Shown here in pieces: positions 24,986 to 33,664 of a stretch of DNA of 64,000 bases (positions are counted from its first letter, which is position 1; each line of letters begins with the position of its first letter). The notes under the pieces were generated by a model, which was not told the origin of the DNA, did not search any database, and worked only from the letters and a program-made list of their open reading frames with translations. Source of the stretch: JAJDTQ01 sp963422385 (GTDB lineage: Bacteria; Desulfobacterota; Binatia; UBA9968; JAJDTQ01). The translations under genes were made by a program, and so were the position numbers. The DNA lies in assembly GCA_963422385.1 (NCBI GenBank), contig OY729432.1, positions 1,426,001-1,490,000 on the forward strand. The letters run 5' to 3'.

Positions 24986-27028
24986 ATGAACCGCTTGGCC
25001 AACGAGACGAGCCCGTATCTGCTGCAGCACGCCAGCAACCCGGTGGACTGGTTCCCCTGGGGGGAGGAGGCCTTCGCCAAGGCCCGTTCGGAGGACAGGC
25101 CCATACTCCTCAGCATCGGCTACTCGGCCTGTCACTGGTGTCACGTGATGGAGCACGAGTCCTTCGAGAACGAGTCCATCGCAGAGTTGATGAACGAGAA
25201 TTTCGTCAGCATCAAGGTGGACCGGGAGGAGCGGCCGGACCTGGACGAGATCTACATGAACGCGGTGCAGATGCTGACCAAGAGGGGCGGCTGGCCCATG
25301 ACCGTGTTTCTGACCCCTGAGGGGAAGCCGTTTTTCGGCGGTACCTACTACCCGCCAGAGGACCGGCAAGGCATGCCGGGGTTCCCCCGGGTGTTGCTGG
25401 CGGTGGTGGAGGCCTACCGGAACAAGCCGCAGGACGTGGCCAGGAACGTCGATCAGATCGTGGCGGCGTTGGACCGCATGAGCGTGCTCAGCGAGACCGG
25501 CAACGAATTGAGCGTGGACGTCGTCACCCGGGGGGCGGACGGCCTGACGCCCGCCTACGACGCCGCCCACGGCGGCTTCGGCAGGGCCCCCAAGTTCCCC
25601 AACGCCGGGGTCTACAACCTGTTCCTGCGGTCGTACCGGCTATCGGGAAACGAGCGGTACAAGGAGATGATCACCGAGACGCTTCGGAAGATCGCCCAAG
25701 GGGGCATGTACGACCAGCTTGGCGGCGGCTTTCACCGGTACTCGGTGGACGACAAGTGGCTCGTACCCCACTTTGAGAAGATGCTCTACGACAACGGGCA
25801 ACTCGCGCAGGTCTATGCGGAGGCGTACCGGGTCACCAAGGACGGATTCTTCAAGCGCATCGTCGAGGAAACCCTGGACTACGTCCTGCGGGAGATGTGC
25901 CAGCCGGAGGGGGGGTTCTACTCGGCCCAGGACGCGGACAGCGAAGGCGAGGAAGGCAAGTTCTTCGTTTGGAACCGCGAGGAAGTCCTGGACCTCCTCG
26001 GCAAGGAGCATGGCGAGATCTTCTGCCGGGTCTACGACGTCACGGACCTTGGCAACTTCGAGGGCAAGAACATCCCGCATCCTGTCCTGACCCTGGAGCA
26101 GGCGGCGAAGTATTTCAGCAAGGACCAGGAGGAGATCGAAACGGTGCTGGCGGAGGCCCGGGCGCGTCTTTTCGCGGAGCGGGAGAAACGGGTCAAGCCC
26201 TTTCGCGACGAGAAGGTGATCGTCTCCTGGAACGGCCTGATGCTGTCGGGAGTGGCCGCAGCCTATGCCGTCACCGGCGATGCCCGTATCCGGGAGGCCG
26301 GTACCAGGGCCGTCGATTTCATATTTACGCGCATGTTCGACAACGGTCTGCTGCTCCACACCTACAAGGATGGACAGGCCAGGCTGCTGGGCTATCTGGA
26401 CGACTACGCGTTCCTCATCGCCGGCTTGCTGGATCTGTTCGAGGCCACCTTCGAGGCCGGGTTGCTGGACCGGTCCGCGGCCTTGGCCCGAACCATGGTG
26501 GAGGAGTTCTGGGACGAGGCCAACGGCGGGTTCTTCTATACAGGCAAGTCCCACGAGCAGCTCATCAGCCGTACCAAGCCCGGCTTCGACAGCTCCATCC
26601 CGTCGGGCAACTCGGTGGCGGCGCAGGTACTCCTGCGGCTCTACCACTACAGGGGTGAACAGGATCTCCTGGATCGTGCGGAGAAGATCCTGCGCCTTCA
26701 CTACGAGGTCATGGCCAAGGAGCCGTTCGGCATGTCCACCATGCTCGCAGCGCTGGACCTCCATCTCTCGAAGCCGGCGGAGATCGTCCTGGTGGCGGGA
26801 AAGGATGACCCGGAGGCGCGAGCGTTGGTGAATCAGGTGCAGGACAGCTACCTGCCCAACAAGACGCTCCGGTGGGTGAGCCCGGACGCACGCTTGGAGG
26901 AAATCTCCCCGCTGCTGGAGGGAAAAACGCAGATCGACGGCAAGCCGACGGTCTATGTGTGCCGGAACTTCACCTGCACTCCGCCGGTGACCGACTGGGA
27001 GGGATTGAGCCCGCTTCTGAATGATTAG
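24986..27028 (+). CDS. DUF255/YyaL-type thioredoxin-fold and six-hairpin protein
   Basis: A 680-residue cytosolic protein like human SPATA20 and bacterial YyaL. The N-terminal thioredoxin-like domain reads NRLANETSPYLLQHASNPVD and has the motif C49-H-W-C52 (SIGYSACHWCHVM), then VDREERPDLD and GGWPMTVFLTPEGKPFFGGT. The rest is an alpha-toroid like glycosidase or cellobiose-epimerase folds, with GGMYDQLGGGFHRYSVDDKW and PHFEKMLYDNGQLA. Its function is not established. The CxxC pair suggests a redox role and the toroid a sugar- or isoprenoid-type ligand. ATG 24986 follows AGGAG. Full length for the family. Confidence 0.9.
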   Translation: MNRLANETSPYLLQHASNPVDWFPWGEEAFAKARSEDRPILLSIGYSACHWCHVMEHESFENESIAELMNENFVSIKVDREERPDLDEIYMNAVQMLTKRGGWPMTVFLTPEGKPFFGGTYYPPEDRQGMPGFPRVLLAVVEAYRNKPQDVARNVDQIVAALDRMSVLSETGNELSVDVVTRGADGLTPAYDAAHGGFGRAPKFPNAGVYNLFLRSYRLSGNERYKEMITETLRKIAQGGMYDQLGGGFHRYSVDDKWLVPHFEKMLYDNGQLAQVYAEAYRVTKDGFFKRIVEETLDYVLREMCQPEGGFYSAQDADSEGEEGKFFVWNREEVLDLLGKEHGEIFCRVYDVTDLGNFEGKNIPHPVLTLEQAAKYFSKDQEEIETVLAEARARLFAEREKRVKPFRDEKVIVSWNGLMLSGVAAAYAVTGDARIREAGTRAVDFIFTRMFDNGLLLHTYKDGQARLLGYLDDYAFLIAGLLDLFEATFEAGLLDRSAALARTMVEEFWDEANGGFFYTGKSHEQLISRTKPGFDSSIPSGNSVAAQVLLRLYHYRGEQDLLDRAEKILRLHYEVMAKEPFGMSTMLAALDLHLSKPAEIVLVAGKDDPEARALVNQVQDSYLPNKTLRWVSPDARLEEISPLLEGKTQIDGKPTVYVCRNFTCTPPVTDWEGLSPLLND

Positions 27029-27089
27029 GGTCGGATCATGGACTATGGAATATATATTATAACTTTTTGAAATCACAGAGGAATTAAAC

Positions 27090-28184
27090 ATGGCAGAGAA
27101 GATAAGGTTGGGAGTAATCGGCGCCAACCCCACCCGTGGATGGGGGCCGAGAGCTCACCTCCCCGCCATTGTGGCGAGCCGGGACGTCGAGTTGACGGCC
27201 GTCTGCACCACCCGCAAGGAGAGCGCCGAGGAGTCGGCCGCGAAGTACCACGCGAAGATGGCCTTCCACGATTACCGCGAGATGCTCGCCTGTCCCGATA
27301 TCGATGCGGTGGCGGTGCTGCTACGGGTGCCGATGCACTATCAGGTGACGCTGGATGCCCTCAATGCCGGCAAGCATGTCTTCACGGAGTGGCCGTTGGG
27401 AAAGACTTGCGCGGAGGCCGTGGAGCTTCGCGACCTGGCCGAGGCCCGGGCAGTGAGGCACATGGTGGGCCTGCAGGCCAGGGCCAATCCCGCCATCGTG
27501 CATGCGAAGGCGCTGGTGGCCGAAGGTTACGTGGGCGAGGTCATGGCGTGCCACGTGAGCGTGTCGCGTGGCGGCGTCCTGCAGCGCCCCTCTGACCGAA
27601 CCTGGCAGAAGGACAACTCCCTGGGCGCAAACACTCTCACCATCGCCAGCGGCCACACCATCGATGCCTTGCGTTTCATTGTGGGGAATTTCAGTTCCGT
27701 TTCCGCCGTGGTGAGCACCCAGGCCCGGCAGTGGTACGAGACCGACACGCAACGGTACGTGGACGTAACCTCGCCCGACAACGTGCTGGTGAGCGGCCTT
27801 CTTGCCAACGGCGCCGTGGCCTCGGTGCACGTCGCCGCCATACCCTGGATCGGCGCCGGCTACCGCATGGAGATCTACGGCCGGGAGGGAACGCTTGTGG
27901 CCACCTCCGACGATACGCCGCAGCTCAAGGTGGTCCGTCTTCGGGGCGCCAAGGCCGGGGAGTCCGGCCTTCAGGACCTGGAGGTGCCGGCCGAGTACGT
28001 GACCGCGCCGGCCGGGACCCCGGAGGGCGAGCCGCGCAACGTCGGGGAAATGTACGTGAGGTTCGCCGACGCCATCCGGGGCGGCACCCAGTGCGAGCCT
28101 GATTTCAACACCGCGGTGGACTTGCACCATCTCATCGACGCGGTGGCGTCGTCGTCAGAGGAGGAGCGGGCCGTGAAGCTTTAG
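27090..28184 (+). CDS. Gfo/Idh/MocA-family oxidoreductase
   Basis: A 364-residue NAD(P)-dependent dehydrogenase-like protein. The N-terminal Rossmann domain begins IRLGVIGANPTRGWGPRAHL with the dinucleotide-binding glycine region, then VELTAVCTTRKESAEESA, and has EWPLGKTCAEAVEL in place of the usual EKPL catalytic-lysine motif (Lys is replaced by Trp-Pro at that spot). The C-terminal alpha/beta domain carries the substrate site. The missing EKP lysine makes it close to the Gal80-like branch, so it may be a weak or altered enzyme. The ribosome site AGAGGAATT precedes ATG 27090. The spacer upstream contains a striking AT-only patch around 27047-27065, perhaps its promoter. Confidence 0.87.
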   Translation: MAEKIRLGVIGANPTRGWGPRAHLPAIVASRDVELTAVCTTRKESAEESAAKYHAKMAFHDYREMLACPDIDAVAVLLRVPMHYQVTLDALNAGKHVFTEWPLGKTCAEAVELRDLAEARAVRHMVGLQARANPAIVHAKALVAEGYVGEVMACHVSVSRGGVLQRPSDRTWQKDNSLGANTLTIASGHTIDALRFIVGNFSSVSAVVSTQARQWYETDTQRYVDVTSPDNVLVSGLLANGAVASVHVAAIPWIGAGYRMEIYGREGTLVATSDDTPQLKVVRLRGAKAGESGLQDLEVPAEYVTAPAGTPEGEPRNVGEMYVRFADAIRGGTQCEPDFNTAVDLHHLIDAVASSSEEERAVKL

Positions 28185-28207
28185 AGTCGAGTTTCTGATC
28201 GAATCGA

Positions 28208-29266
28208 TCAGGAGCGCCGCTTGGCCGCGGCGCGGGCGAGGTCGTTGAGCATCGGAACCGTGGTCTCCCAGTCGATGCAGGCGTCGGTGACGCTTTGGCC
28301 GTAGGTCAGAGGGGTGTCGGGTTTGATGTCCTGGCGGCCTGCAACCAGGTGGCTCTCCATCATGACGCCGCAGATGTTGTCGGATCCGGAGGCGACTTGG
28401 TCGCATACGTCGCCGCAGACTTTTGGCTGGCGCAGGTAGTCTTTCTGGCTGTTGCCGTGGCTACAGTCGATGAGTACGCGGTACGGAAGGTTGGCGTCGC
28501 GTAGCGCTTGCGCGGTGTCATCCACCATGGCCCGGTCGAAGTTGGCGCCGTTGTTGGAGCCTCGCAGGATGACGTGGCAACTTTCGTTCCCCGACGTGGA
28601 GATGATTGCGGCGATTCCCTGGCTGGTGACCCCGAGGAAGTGGTGCGGGTGACGCGCGGCCCGCACCCCGTCGATGGCGATCTGGATCGAACCGCCGGTG
28701 CCGTTCTTGAATCCCACGGGCATGGACAACCCCGAGGCCAGTTCGCGGTGCACCTGGCTCTCGGCCGTGCGCGCGCCGATGGCGCCCCATGACACCAGGT
28801 CGGCCGTGAACTGGGGGATGATGGTATCCAGGAACTCCGATCCTGCTGCCAACCCCATGTTGGCGAGATCGAGCAACAAGCCCCGGGCGAGTCGCAATCC
28901 CTGGTTGATGTTGAAGCTCCCGTCGAGATGGGGGTCGTTGATGAGGCCTTTCCATCCCACCGTCGTGCGAGGTTTTTCGAAATAGACGCGCATGATGACG
29001 AGCAGGTCCTCGGCAAGACGATCGGCTTCCCGCTTCAGACGGCCGGCGTACTCGATAGCGGCCTTCGAGTCATGTATGGAGCAAGGGCCGGCGATGACCA
29101 GGAGTCGCTGGTCGCGACCGCTGATAATGTCGCCGATCTCACGGCGGGCAGTGGTGACCGTCGCGGTGGCCTGGTCGGTGATCGGCAATTCTTCGTCCAG
29201 CAAAATTATCGGCGGGACCAAGGGACGTAGATTCTCGATTCTGAGGTCGTCGGTAGCTCGTTTCAT
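28208..29266 (-). CDS. aroG: 3-deoxy-7-phosphoheptulonate synthase, class I (AroG/AroF/AroH type)
   Basis: Cytosolic enzyme joining phosphoenolpyruvate and erythrose 4-phosphate to start the shikimate pathway. The 352-residue product has all class I motifs: LLVIAGPCSIHDSKAAIEYA, MRVYFEKPRTTVGWKGL, the DGSFNINQGLRLARGLLLD block, GARTAESQVHRELASGLSMP, VGFKNGTGG and DCSHGNSQKDY with the metal-binding His. It lies apart from aroC-aroK-aroB-aroQ at 42626-45926. Its 3' end is convergent with the oxidoreductase gene, with a short hairpin (CTGATCG/CGATCAG) at 28195-28211 between them. An inverted repeat 13-29 bases before the start is a candidate operator. The feedback effector (Phe, Tyr or Trp) cannot be called. 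Confidence 0.95.
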   Translation of the reverse strand: MKRATDDLRIENLRPLVPPIILLDEELPITDQATATVTTARREIGDIISGRDQRLLVIAGPCSIHDSKAAIEYAGRLKREADRLAEDLLVIMRVYFEKPRTTVGWKGLINDPHLDGSFNINQGLRLARGLLLDLANMGLAAGSEFLDTIIPQFTADLVSWGAIGARTAESQVHRELASGLSMPVGFKNGTGGSIQIAIDGVRAARHPHHFLGVTSQGIAAIISTSGNESCHVILRGSNNGANFDRAMVDDTAQALRDANLPYRVLIDCSHGNSQKDYLRQPKVCGDVCDQVASGSDNICGVMMESHLVAGRQDIKPDTPLTYGQSVTDACIDWETTVPMLNDLARAAAKRRS

Positions 29267-29278
29267 GGCGTTTCAAGC

Positions 29279-29295
29279 ACTGTATCTAACACAGT
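29279..29295. promoter_or_regulatory. Inverted repeat upstream of aroG, candidate operator
   Basis: ACTGTAT (29279-29285), CTA, ACACAGT (29289-29295); six of seven arm positions pair. It lies 13 bases before the aroG start on the minus strand. The CTGT-N7-ACAG core resembles a LexA box with spacing one base short of the Escherichia coli one. Confidence 0.35.
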
Positions 29296-29432
29296 TTTTC
29301 AGGAGAGGCGAACAAAGGGGGCAGGTTCATGGTGCGACAACGGTGCAAGCGGTGGGAAACCACCGCATCTCACGCACACCGGAGTCAGATAGGATATAAT
29401 GAGCAGGGCGTGAAGAAGCCGAACATTCCCTT

Positions 29433-30800
29433 ATGTACAAGGCAGATACCATTGCAGCAGTGGCCACGCCCCCGGGGGAAGGGGGTGTGGCCATGGTCCG
29501 CTTGAGCGGTCCGGATGCCAAGCGGATTGGCCGGGAGATTCTCGCCCGAGAGGACATCGAGTGGGAGTCGCACCGGTTGTATTACGGGAAGGTTCGGGAC
29601 CCGGCTCGTGGCTCTCTCGTGGACGAGGTAATGTTCGCGTTTCTCCAGGGACCCAGAAGCTATACGGGCGAGGACACCGTTGAGATACACTGCCACGGAG
29701 GCCCCTTTGTGGTTCGGCGGTTGCTTGGTCTGGTGCTGGCTCGGGGAGCACGGCATGCGGAACCCGGGGAGTTTACCAAAAGAGCTTTTTTGAATGGCCG
29801 ATTGGATTTGACCCAGGCCGAAGCCGTGCTGGATCTGATCCGATCCCGCACGGACAAGGCTGTCGATGTGGCTTTGGGCCAGATGGAGGGCGGCCTGTCC
29901 CAGGAGGTACAGGGGCTCCGGGAACATCTGGTGGATGCACTCGTTGAAGTGGAGGCGGCGATAGATTTCCCGGAAGAAGAAATCGAGCTGCTCCAGCGCG
30001 AAGAGTTGGCCCGGAACGTTGTCGGGATCGTTGATAAAATTACCCTCCTCGTCGATAGTTACGAGTGGGGTCGAATGATTCGGGAGGGCGTCCGGGTATG
30101 CATCGTCGGGCGCCCGAATGTCGGCAAGTCGAGCCTGATGAATGCGCTAGTGGGGGTGGACCGGGCGATTGTCACCGCGACGCCGGGGACCACCCGTGAT
30201 TTCATAGAAGAAACAGTGAACCTCAACGGGTTACCCATGGTTTTGTGGGACACCGCCGGCATCCGGGACAGGACCGAAGGTGTGGAGCAGATCGGCATCG
30301 ACGTGACTCTCGAAAGACTCGCCAAAAGCCAAGGGTGCGTACTGGTCCTTGATGGGTCGTCGCCGCTTACCGGTGAAGACATGGATGTGATGGAGAGAGT
30401 GCGGGAAAGGCAGGGTCTCGTCGTCATCAACAAATTTGATCTGCAACAGAGGATCGAGCGGTCGGCCGTTTCGGACTGTCTCCCTGGTGTGCAACAGGTT
30501 GAGGTGTCGGCGTTGACCAACCAGGGGCTGGATGGATTGAAGGCTGCCTTGCGCGATTGCTTTCTGAACTCCGCGGAAGAGCCGGAGGTGGTCGTAACCA
30601 ATGTCCGCCACAAAGCCGCGTTGGACCGGGCACAGGTGAGCCTGGTGGACGTCCATCGTGCAATAAATCAGGGTATGCCGCCCGACATCGTAGCGGTGGA
30701 CTTGCAGGAGGCCCGCGACAGTCTGGAGGAAATCATCGGCACCGTAACCAACGACGACATTCTCGACCGTATTTTCTCACAGTTTTGCATCGGGAAGTAG
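29433..30800 (+). CDS. mnmE: tRNA uridine-5-carboxymethylaminomethyl modification GTPase MnmE
   Basis: With MnmG it forms the cmnm5 modification at the wobble uridine of certain tRNAs. The 455-residue protein has the N-terminal tetrahydrofolate-binding domain (DTIAAVATPPGEGGVAMVRL, then PRSYTGEDTVEIHCHGG and PGEFTKRAFLNGRLDLTQAE). Within a helical domain sits the Ras-like G domain: G1 GRPNVGKSSLMN near residue 225, G2 PGTTRDF, G3 DTAGIRD and NKFD for G4. It ends FSQFCIGK with the conserved C-terminal Cys. A TATAAT box at 29395-29400 upstream may be its -10 element, without a good -35. mnmG follows after 100 bases. Confidence 0.97.
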   Translation: MYKADTIAAVATPPGEGGVAMVRLSGPDAKRIGREILAREDIEWESHRLYYGKVRDPARGSLVDEVMFAFLQGPRSYTGEDTVEIHCHGGPFVVRRLLGLVLARGARHAEPGEFTKRAFLNGRLDLTQAEAVLDLIRSRTDKAVDVALGQMEGGLSQEVQGLREHLVDALVEVEAAIDFPEEEIELLQREELARNVVGIVDKITLLVDSYEWGRMIREGVRVCIVGRPNVGKSSLMNALVGVDRAIVTATPGTTRDFIEETVNLNGLPMVLWDTAGIRDRTEGVEQIGIDVTLERLAKSQGCVLVLDGSSPLTGEDMDVMERVRERQGLVVINKFDLQQRIERSAVSDCLPGVQQVEVSALTNQGLDGLKAALRDCFLNSAEEPEVVVTNVRHKAALDRAQVSLVDVHRAINQGMPPDIVAVDLQEARDSLEEIIGTVTNDDILDRIFSQFCIGK

Positions 30801-30900
30801 CGTTTTGACTGGAGACGATGGGCGACGTCTGTATCCAGCGCGTGGAAGTCAGTCGGGAAATTGGGCACAATCGGAATAGTGACCAACATGTCAACGAAGG

Positions 30901-32799
30901 ATGTTTCACGTGAAACAACCAGATAAAGCAAAAGGCAGGATCTACGACGTCATTGTAGTCGGAGCCGGACATGCAGGCATCGAAGCCTCCTTGGCGGCCG
31001 CTCGCATGGGTTTCGATACGTTGATGTTGACCTTGAACCTCGACCATATCGGCCAGATGTCGTGTAATCCTGCCATTGGCGGCATCGGGAAAGGTCATCT
31101 CGTCAAGGAAATCGACGCGCTTGGCGGTGAGATGGCCAGGGCCATCGACGAGACCGGCATCCAGTTCCGCGTGCTTAACACGAGGAAGGGGCCAGCCGTC
31201 CGGGCCTCTCGTGCCCAAGCGGACAAGGCCCTTTACCGCCGGCGGATGAAACGTGTGCTGGAGAACTGCGAGAATCTGACCCTCAAGCAAGCCAGCGTCG
31301 AGGCGCTCCTGTGTGGCGACGGTCGGGTCACGGGCGTCGAATCCCAGATGGGAGAGATATTCGAGGCCAAGAAGACCATATTGACCACTGGGACATTTCT
31401 ACAGGGCGTTATCCACGTGGGCGATCGCAATTATTCCGCCGGCCGGGCCGGGGATTTTGCCGCCCAGGGCCTGAGCGGATCTTTGAGTGCGTTGGGTTTA
31501 CGGTTGGGCCGGCTCAAGACCGGCACCTGTCCGCGTCTAAACGCCCAAACCATTGATTATTCGAAGCTTTCTGTGCAGTACGGCGACGAAAGGCCCGTAC
31601 CGTTCTCCTTCAGCACGGAGAGAATCGAGCAGAAACAGATCCCCTGCCATATTACGTACACCAACCCCACTACCCACGAGATCATCCAAGCGGCCATCCA
31701 CCGCTCGCCCATGTACTCCGGAGTCATCAAGAGCCGCGGACCGCGTTATTGTCCGTCCATCGAAGACAAGGTGGTGCGTTTCGCTGACAAGCAAAGGCAC
31801 CAGATCTTTCTTGAGCCCGAGGGCCATGACACGGTGGAAGTCTATCCGAACGGCATATCCACCAGTCTTCCGCTCGATGTTCAGGTCGAGATGGTCCACA
31901 GCATCGAAGGCCTGGAGAACGCCGAGATCATGAGGCCCGGCTATGCCATCGAGTATGACTATGTAGAACCGACCCAACTGAAGCCGACGCTGGAGACCAA
32001 AGCCCTCGACAGCCTTTATCTGGCCGGCCAGATCAACGGAACGACGGGATATGAGGAGGCCGCGAGCCAAGGTCTCATTGCCGCCGTCAATGCCGTCTTG
32101 AGCATCCGCGGGGAAGATCCGTTGGTGCTTACACGCGACCAGGCCTATATCGGCGTGCTGATCGACGATCTCGTAACCAAGGGAACGGACGGCGAACCCT
32201 ACCGGATGTTTACCTCCCGCGCCGAATACCGCTTGTTGCTCCGAGAGGACAATGCGGATCTCCGCCTGACGGAGTTGGGCCACAGCATCGGGCTCGTCAC
32301 CCCGGAGGCGCACGCGCGGACCGCTGGAAAACAGGACCAGATCAACGGGTTGACTGAAAGACTCGAGGCGACGCGTATCAATCCGTCGCAATCAGTCCGG
32401 GCCCAGCTCAGCACCCTGAGGACAGCGCCCATCCGAAACATTTCATCGTTGGCGCAACTGCTGCGTCGTCCCGAGCTAACCTTCCAAAATTTGGCGACTT
32501 TCCGTCCCGAACTGCTGGACGTGCCTGCCGACGTGGCGTTGCAGGTGGAGGTCGCCATAAAGTACAGCGGTTACGTCGAACGACAGGCCCAAGGCCTCAA
32601 GCGATTCCAGAAGATGGAGAACGTAACGCTGCCCGAAGACCTGGATTACGCCAGGGTCAACGGACTCTCCGGTGAAATAAGAGAAAAATTGACCCATGTC
32701 AGGCCACGTTCACTGGGCCAGGCATACAGGATTTCAGGTGTGACGCCGGCGGCCATCTCCGCGCTTTCCCTATACCTTTACAAGATGAAAGCAGGCTGA
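30901..32799 (+). CDS. mnmG: tRNA uridine-5-carboxymethylaminomethyl modification enzyme MnmG
   Basis: FAD-dependent partner of MnmE in wobble-uridine modification. The 632-residue product has the dinucleotide-binding DVIVVGAGHAGIEASLAAAR, MSCNPAIGGIGKGHLVKEID, TGTFLQGVIHVG, GRLKTGTCPRL, the YCPSIEDKVVRF block and GQINGTTGYEEAASQGLIA, all GidA hallmarks. The helical C-terminal domain that binds MnmE ends ISALSLYLYK. The start codon and first five codons (MFHVKQ) are made of a perfect parS site, which explains the unusual His-Val-Lys N-terminus. rsmG follows after 43 bases, as in many bacteria. Confidence 0.97.
   Translation: MFHVKQPDKAKGRIYDVIVVGAGHAGIEASLAAARMGFDTLMLTLNLDHIGQMSCNPAIGGIGKGHLVKEIDALGGEMARAIDETGIQFRVLNTRKGPAVRASRAQADKALYRRRMKRVLENCENLTLKQASVEALLCGDGRVTGVESQMGEIFEAKKTILTTGTFLQGVIHVGDRNYSAGRAGDFAAQGLSGSLSALGLRLGRLKTGTCPRLNAQTIDYSKLSVQYGDERPVPFSFSTERIEQKQIPCHITYTNPTTHEIIQAAIHRSPMYSGVIKSRGPRYCPSIEDKVVRFADKQRHQIFLEPEGHDTVEVYPNGISTSLPLDVQVEMVHSIEGLENAEIMRPGYAIEYDYVEPTQLKPTLETKALDSLYLAGQINGTTGYEEAASQGLIAAVNAVLSIRGEDPLVLTRDQAYIGVLIDDLVTKGTDGEPYRMFTSRAEYRLLLREDNADLRLTELGHSIGLVTPEAHARTAGKQDQINGLTERLEATRINPSQSVRAQLSTLRTAPIRNISSLAQLLRRPELTFQNLATFRPELLDVPADVALQVEVAIKYSGYVERQAQGLKRFQKMENVTLPEDLDYARVNGLSGEIREKLTHVRPRSLGQAYRISGVTPAAISALSLYLYKMKAG
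30902..30917. promoter_or_regulatory. parS centromere site, inside the mnmG start
   Basis: TGTTTCACGTGAAACA, a perfect 16-bp palindrome identical to the consensus chromosomal parS site. It is bound by ParB to seed the partition complex. It overlaps the mnmG start codon and codons 2-6. Confidence 0.95.
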
Positions 32800-32842
32800 G
32801 CCGCTGAAACCACCATTTCCCTTACCTTTCGCGCAGGATTTC

Positions 32843-33544
32843 ATGGTATCCTGGAAGGTGACACACGACAGTGAAGGCGAGAACGAGGAACTCCTGATCA
32901 CCGGCGCCAAGTCTCTTGGTTTCGAGCTCACACCACAGCAGGTCGGCGCGTTTGGCCAATATCGGTCGCTCCTTTCGTTCTGGAACAGCCGCCTGAACCT
33001 TACGGCCGTCCGCGAGCCAGAACTCGTCGTACGTCTGCATTTTCTGGATTGCCTTTCCGTAGTGCCCGTCTTGAGGCGTGACGGCAGCATTCTGGATGTC
33101 GGTAGCGGGGCGGGATTTCCCGGAATTCCTATCAAGCTGATGCTTCCCGACAAAAGTGTGTATCTGGTGGAGCCGCGCCGCAAGCGTGCAAATTTCTTGA
33201 GACACGTCATGCGGATCCTGAAGCTCACAGATGTCCATGTGATCGAGAGCCGCCTGGAAGATCTATCTGCACAACCAATACCACCAATAAAGGAGACCAT
33301 TACCCGCGGGCTTTCTGATACTCGTGGGTTTCTGAAGGTGAGCGGAGAGTTGCTGGCGCCAAGCGGCGTCGCCATCCTTATGCAAGGTTCCAAAGGAGCC
33401 GCGGTTTTGGACGATCTCCGAGGTGGCCTTTCAGAGTGTGGGCTCATGGAGAGACAAAGCATCCGCTTCGAGCTGCCTGTCGGCGGAGAGCGAAGAACCA
33501 TACTGATGTTCCAAAAAACGCAAAAAGCGTCGCCGGAATCATGA
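32843..33544 (+). CDS. rsmG: 16S rRNA (guanine527-N7)-methyltransferase RsmG
   Basis: Methylates G527 of 16S rRNA using S-adenosylmethionine. The 233-residue Rossmann-fold protein has the helical N-terminus with LLSFWNSRLNLTAVREPEL, then motif I DVGSGAGFPGIPIKLM, then VYLVEPRRKRANFLRHVMR and the fourth-strand ITRGLSD, where many homologues have ARA(V/F). ATG 32843 follows AGGA. It is the last of the mnmE-mnmG-rsmG trio; 120 bases later, across a parS site, come parA and parB. Confidence 0.96.
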   Translation: MVSWKVTHDSEGENEELLITGAKSLGFELTPQQVGAFGQYRSLLSFWNSRLNLTAVREPELVVRLHFLDCLSVVPVLRRDGSILDVGSGAGFPGIPIKLMLPDKSVYLVEPRRKRANFLRHVMRILKLTDVHVIESRLEDLSAQPIPPIKETITRGLSDTRGFLKVSGELLAPSGVAILMQGSKGAAVLDDLRGGLSECGLMERQSIRFELPVGGERRTILMFQKTQKASPES

Positions 33545-33569
33545 TCGGCCCGCAAGCGCTCCACAATCA

Positions 33570-33585
33570 TGTTTCACGTGAAACA
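33570..33585. promoter_or_regulatory. parS centromere site between rsmG and parA
   Basis: A second perfect TGTTTCACGTGAAACA palindrome, intergenic, 80 bases upstream of parA and 2.65 kb from the first copy. Confidence 0.95.
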
Positions 33586-33664
33586 CGGGCCTTCCTTTTC
33601 GGCCCCGGGCGTGCTAGAAAACAGGCTTCTGGAAATCTCATAACCTATTGATTATAAAAGATTT

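Noticed and set aside
31409..31417. TTATCCACG, one mismatch from a DnaA box
   Set aside because: It is a single copy inside the mnmG coding sequence (encoding VIHVG) with no cluster of boxes or AT-rich unwinding element nearby.
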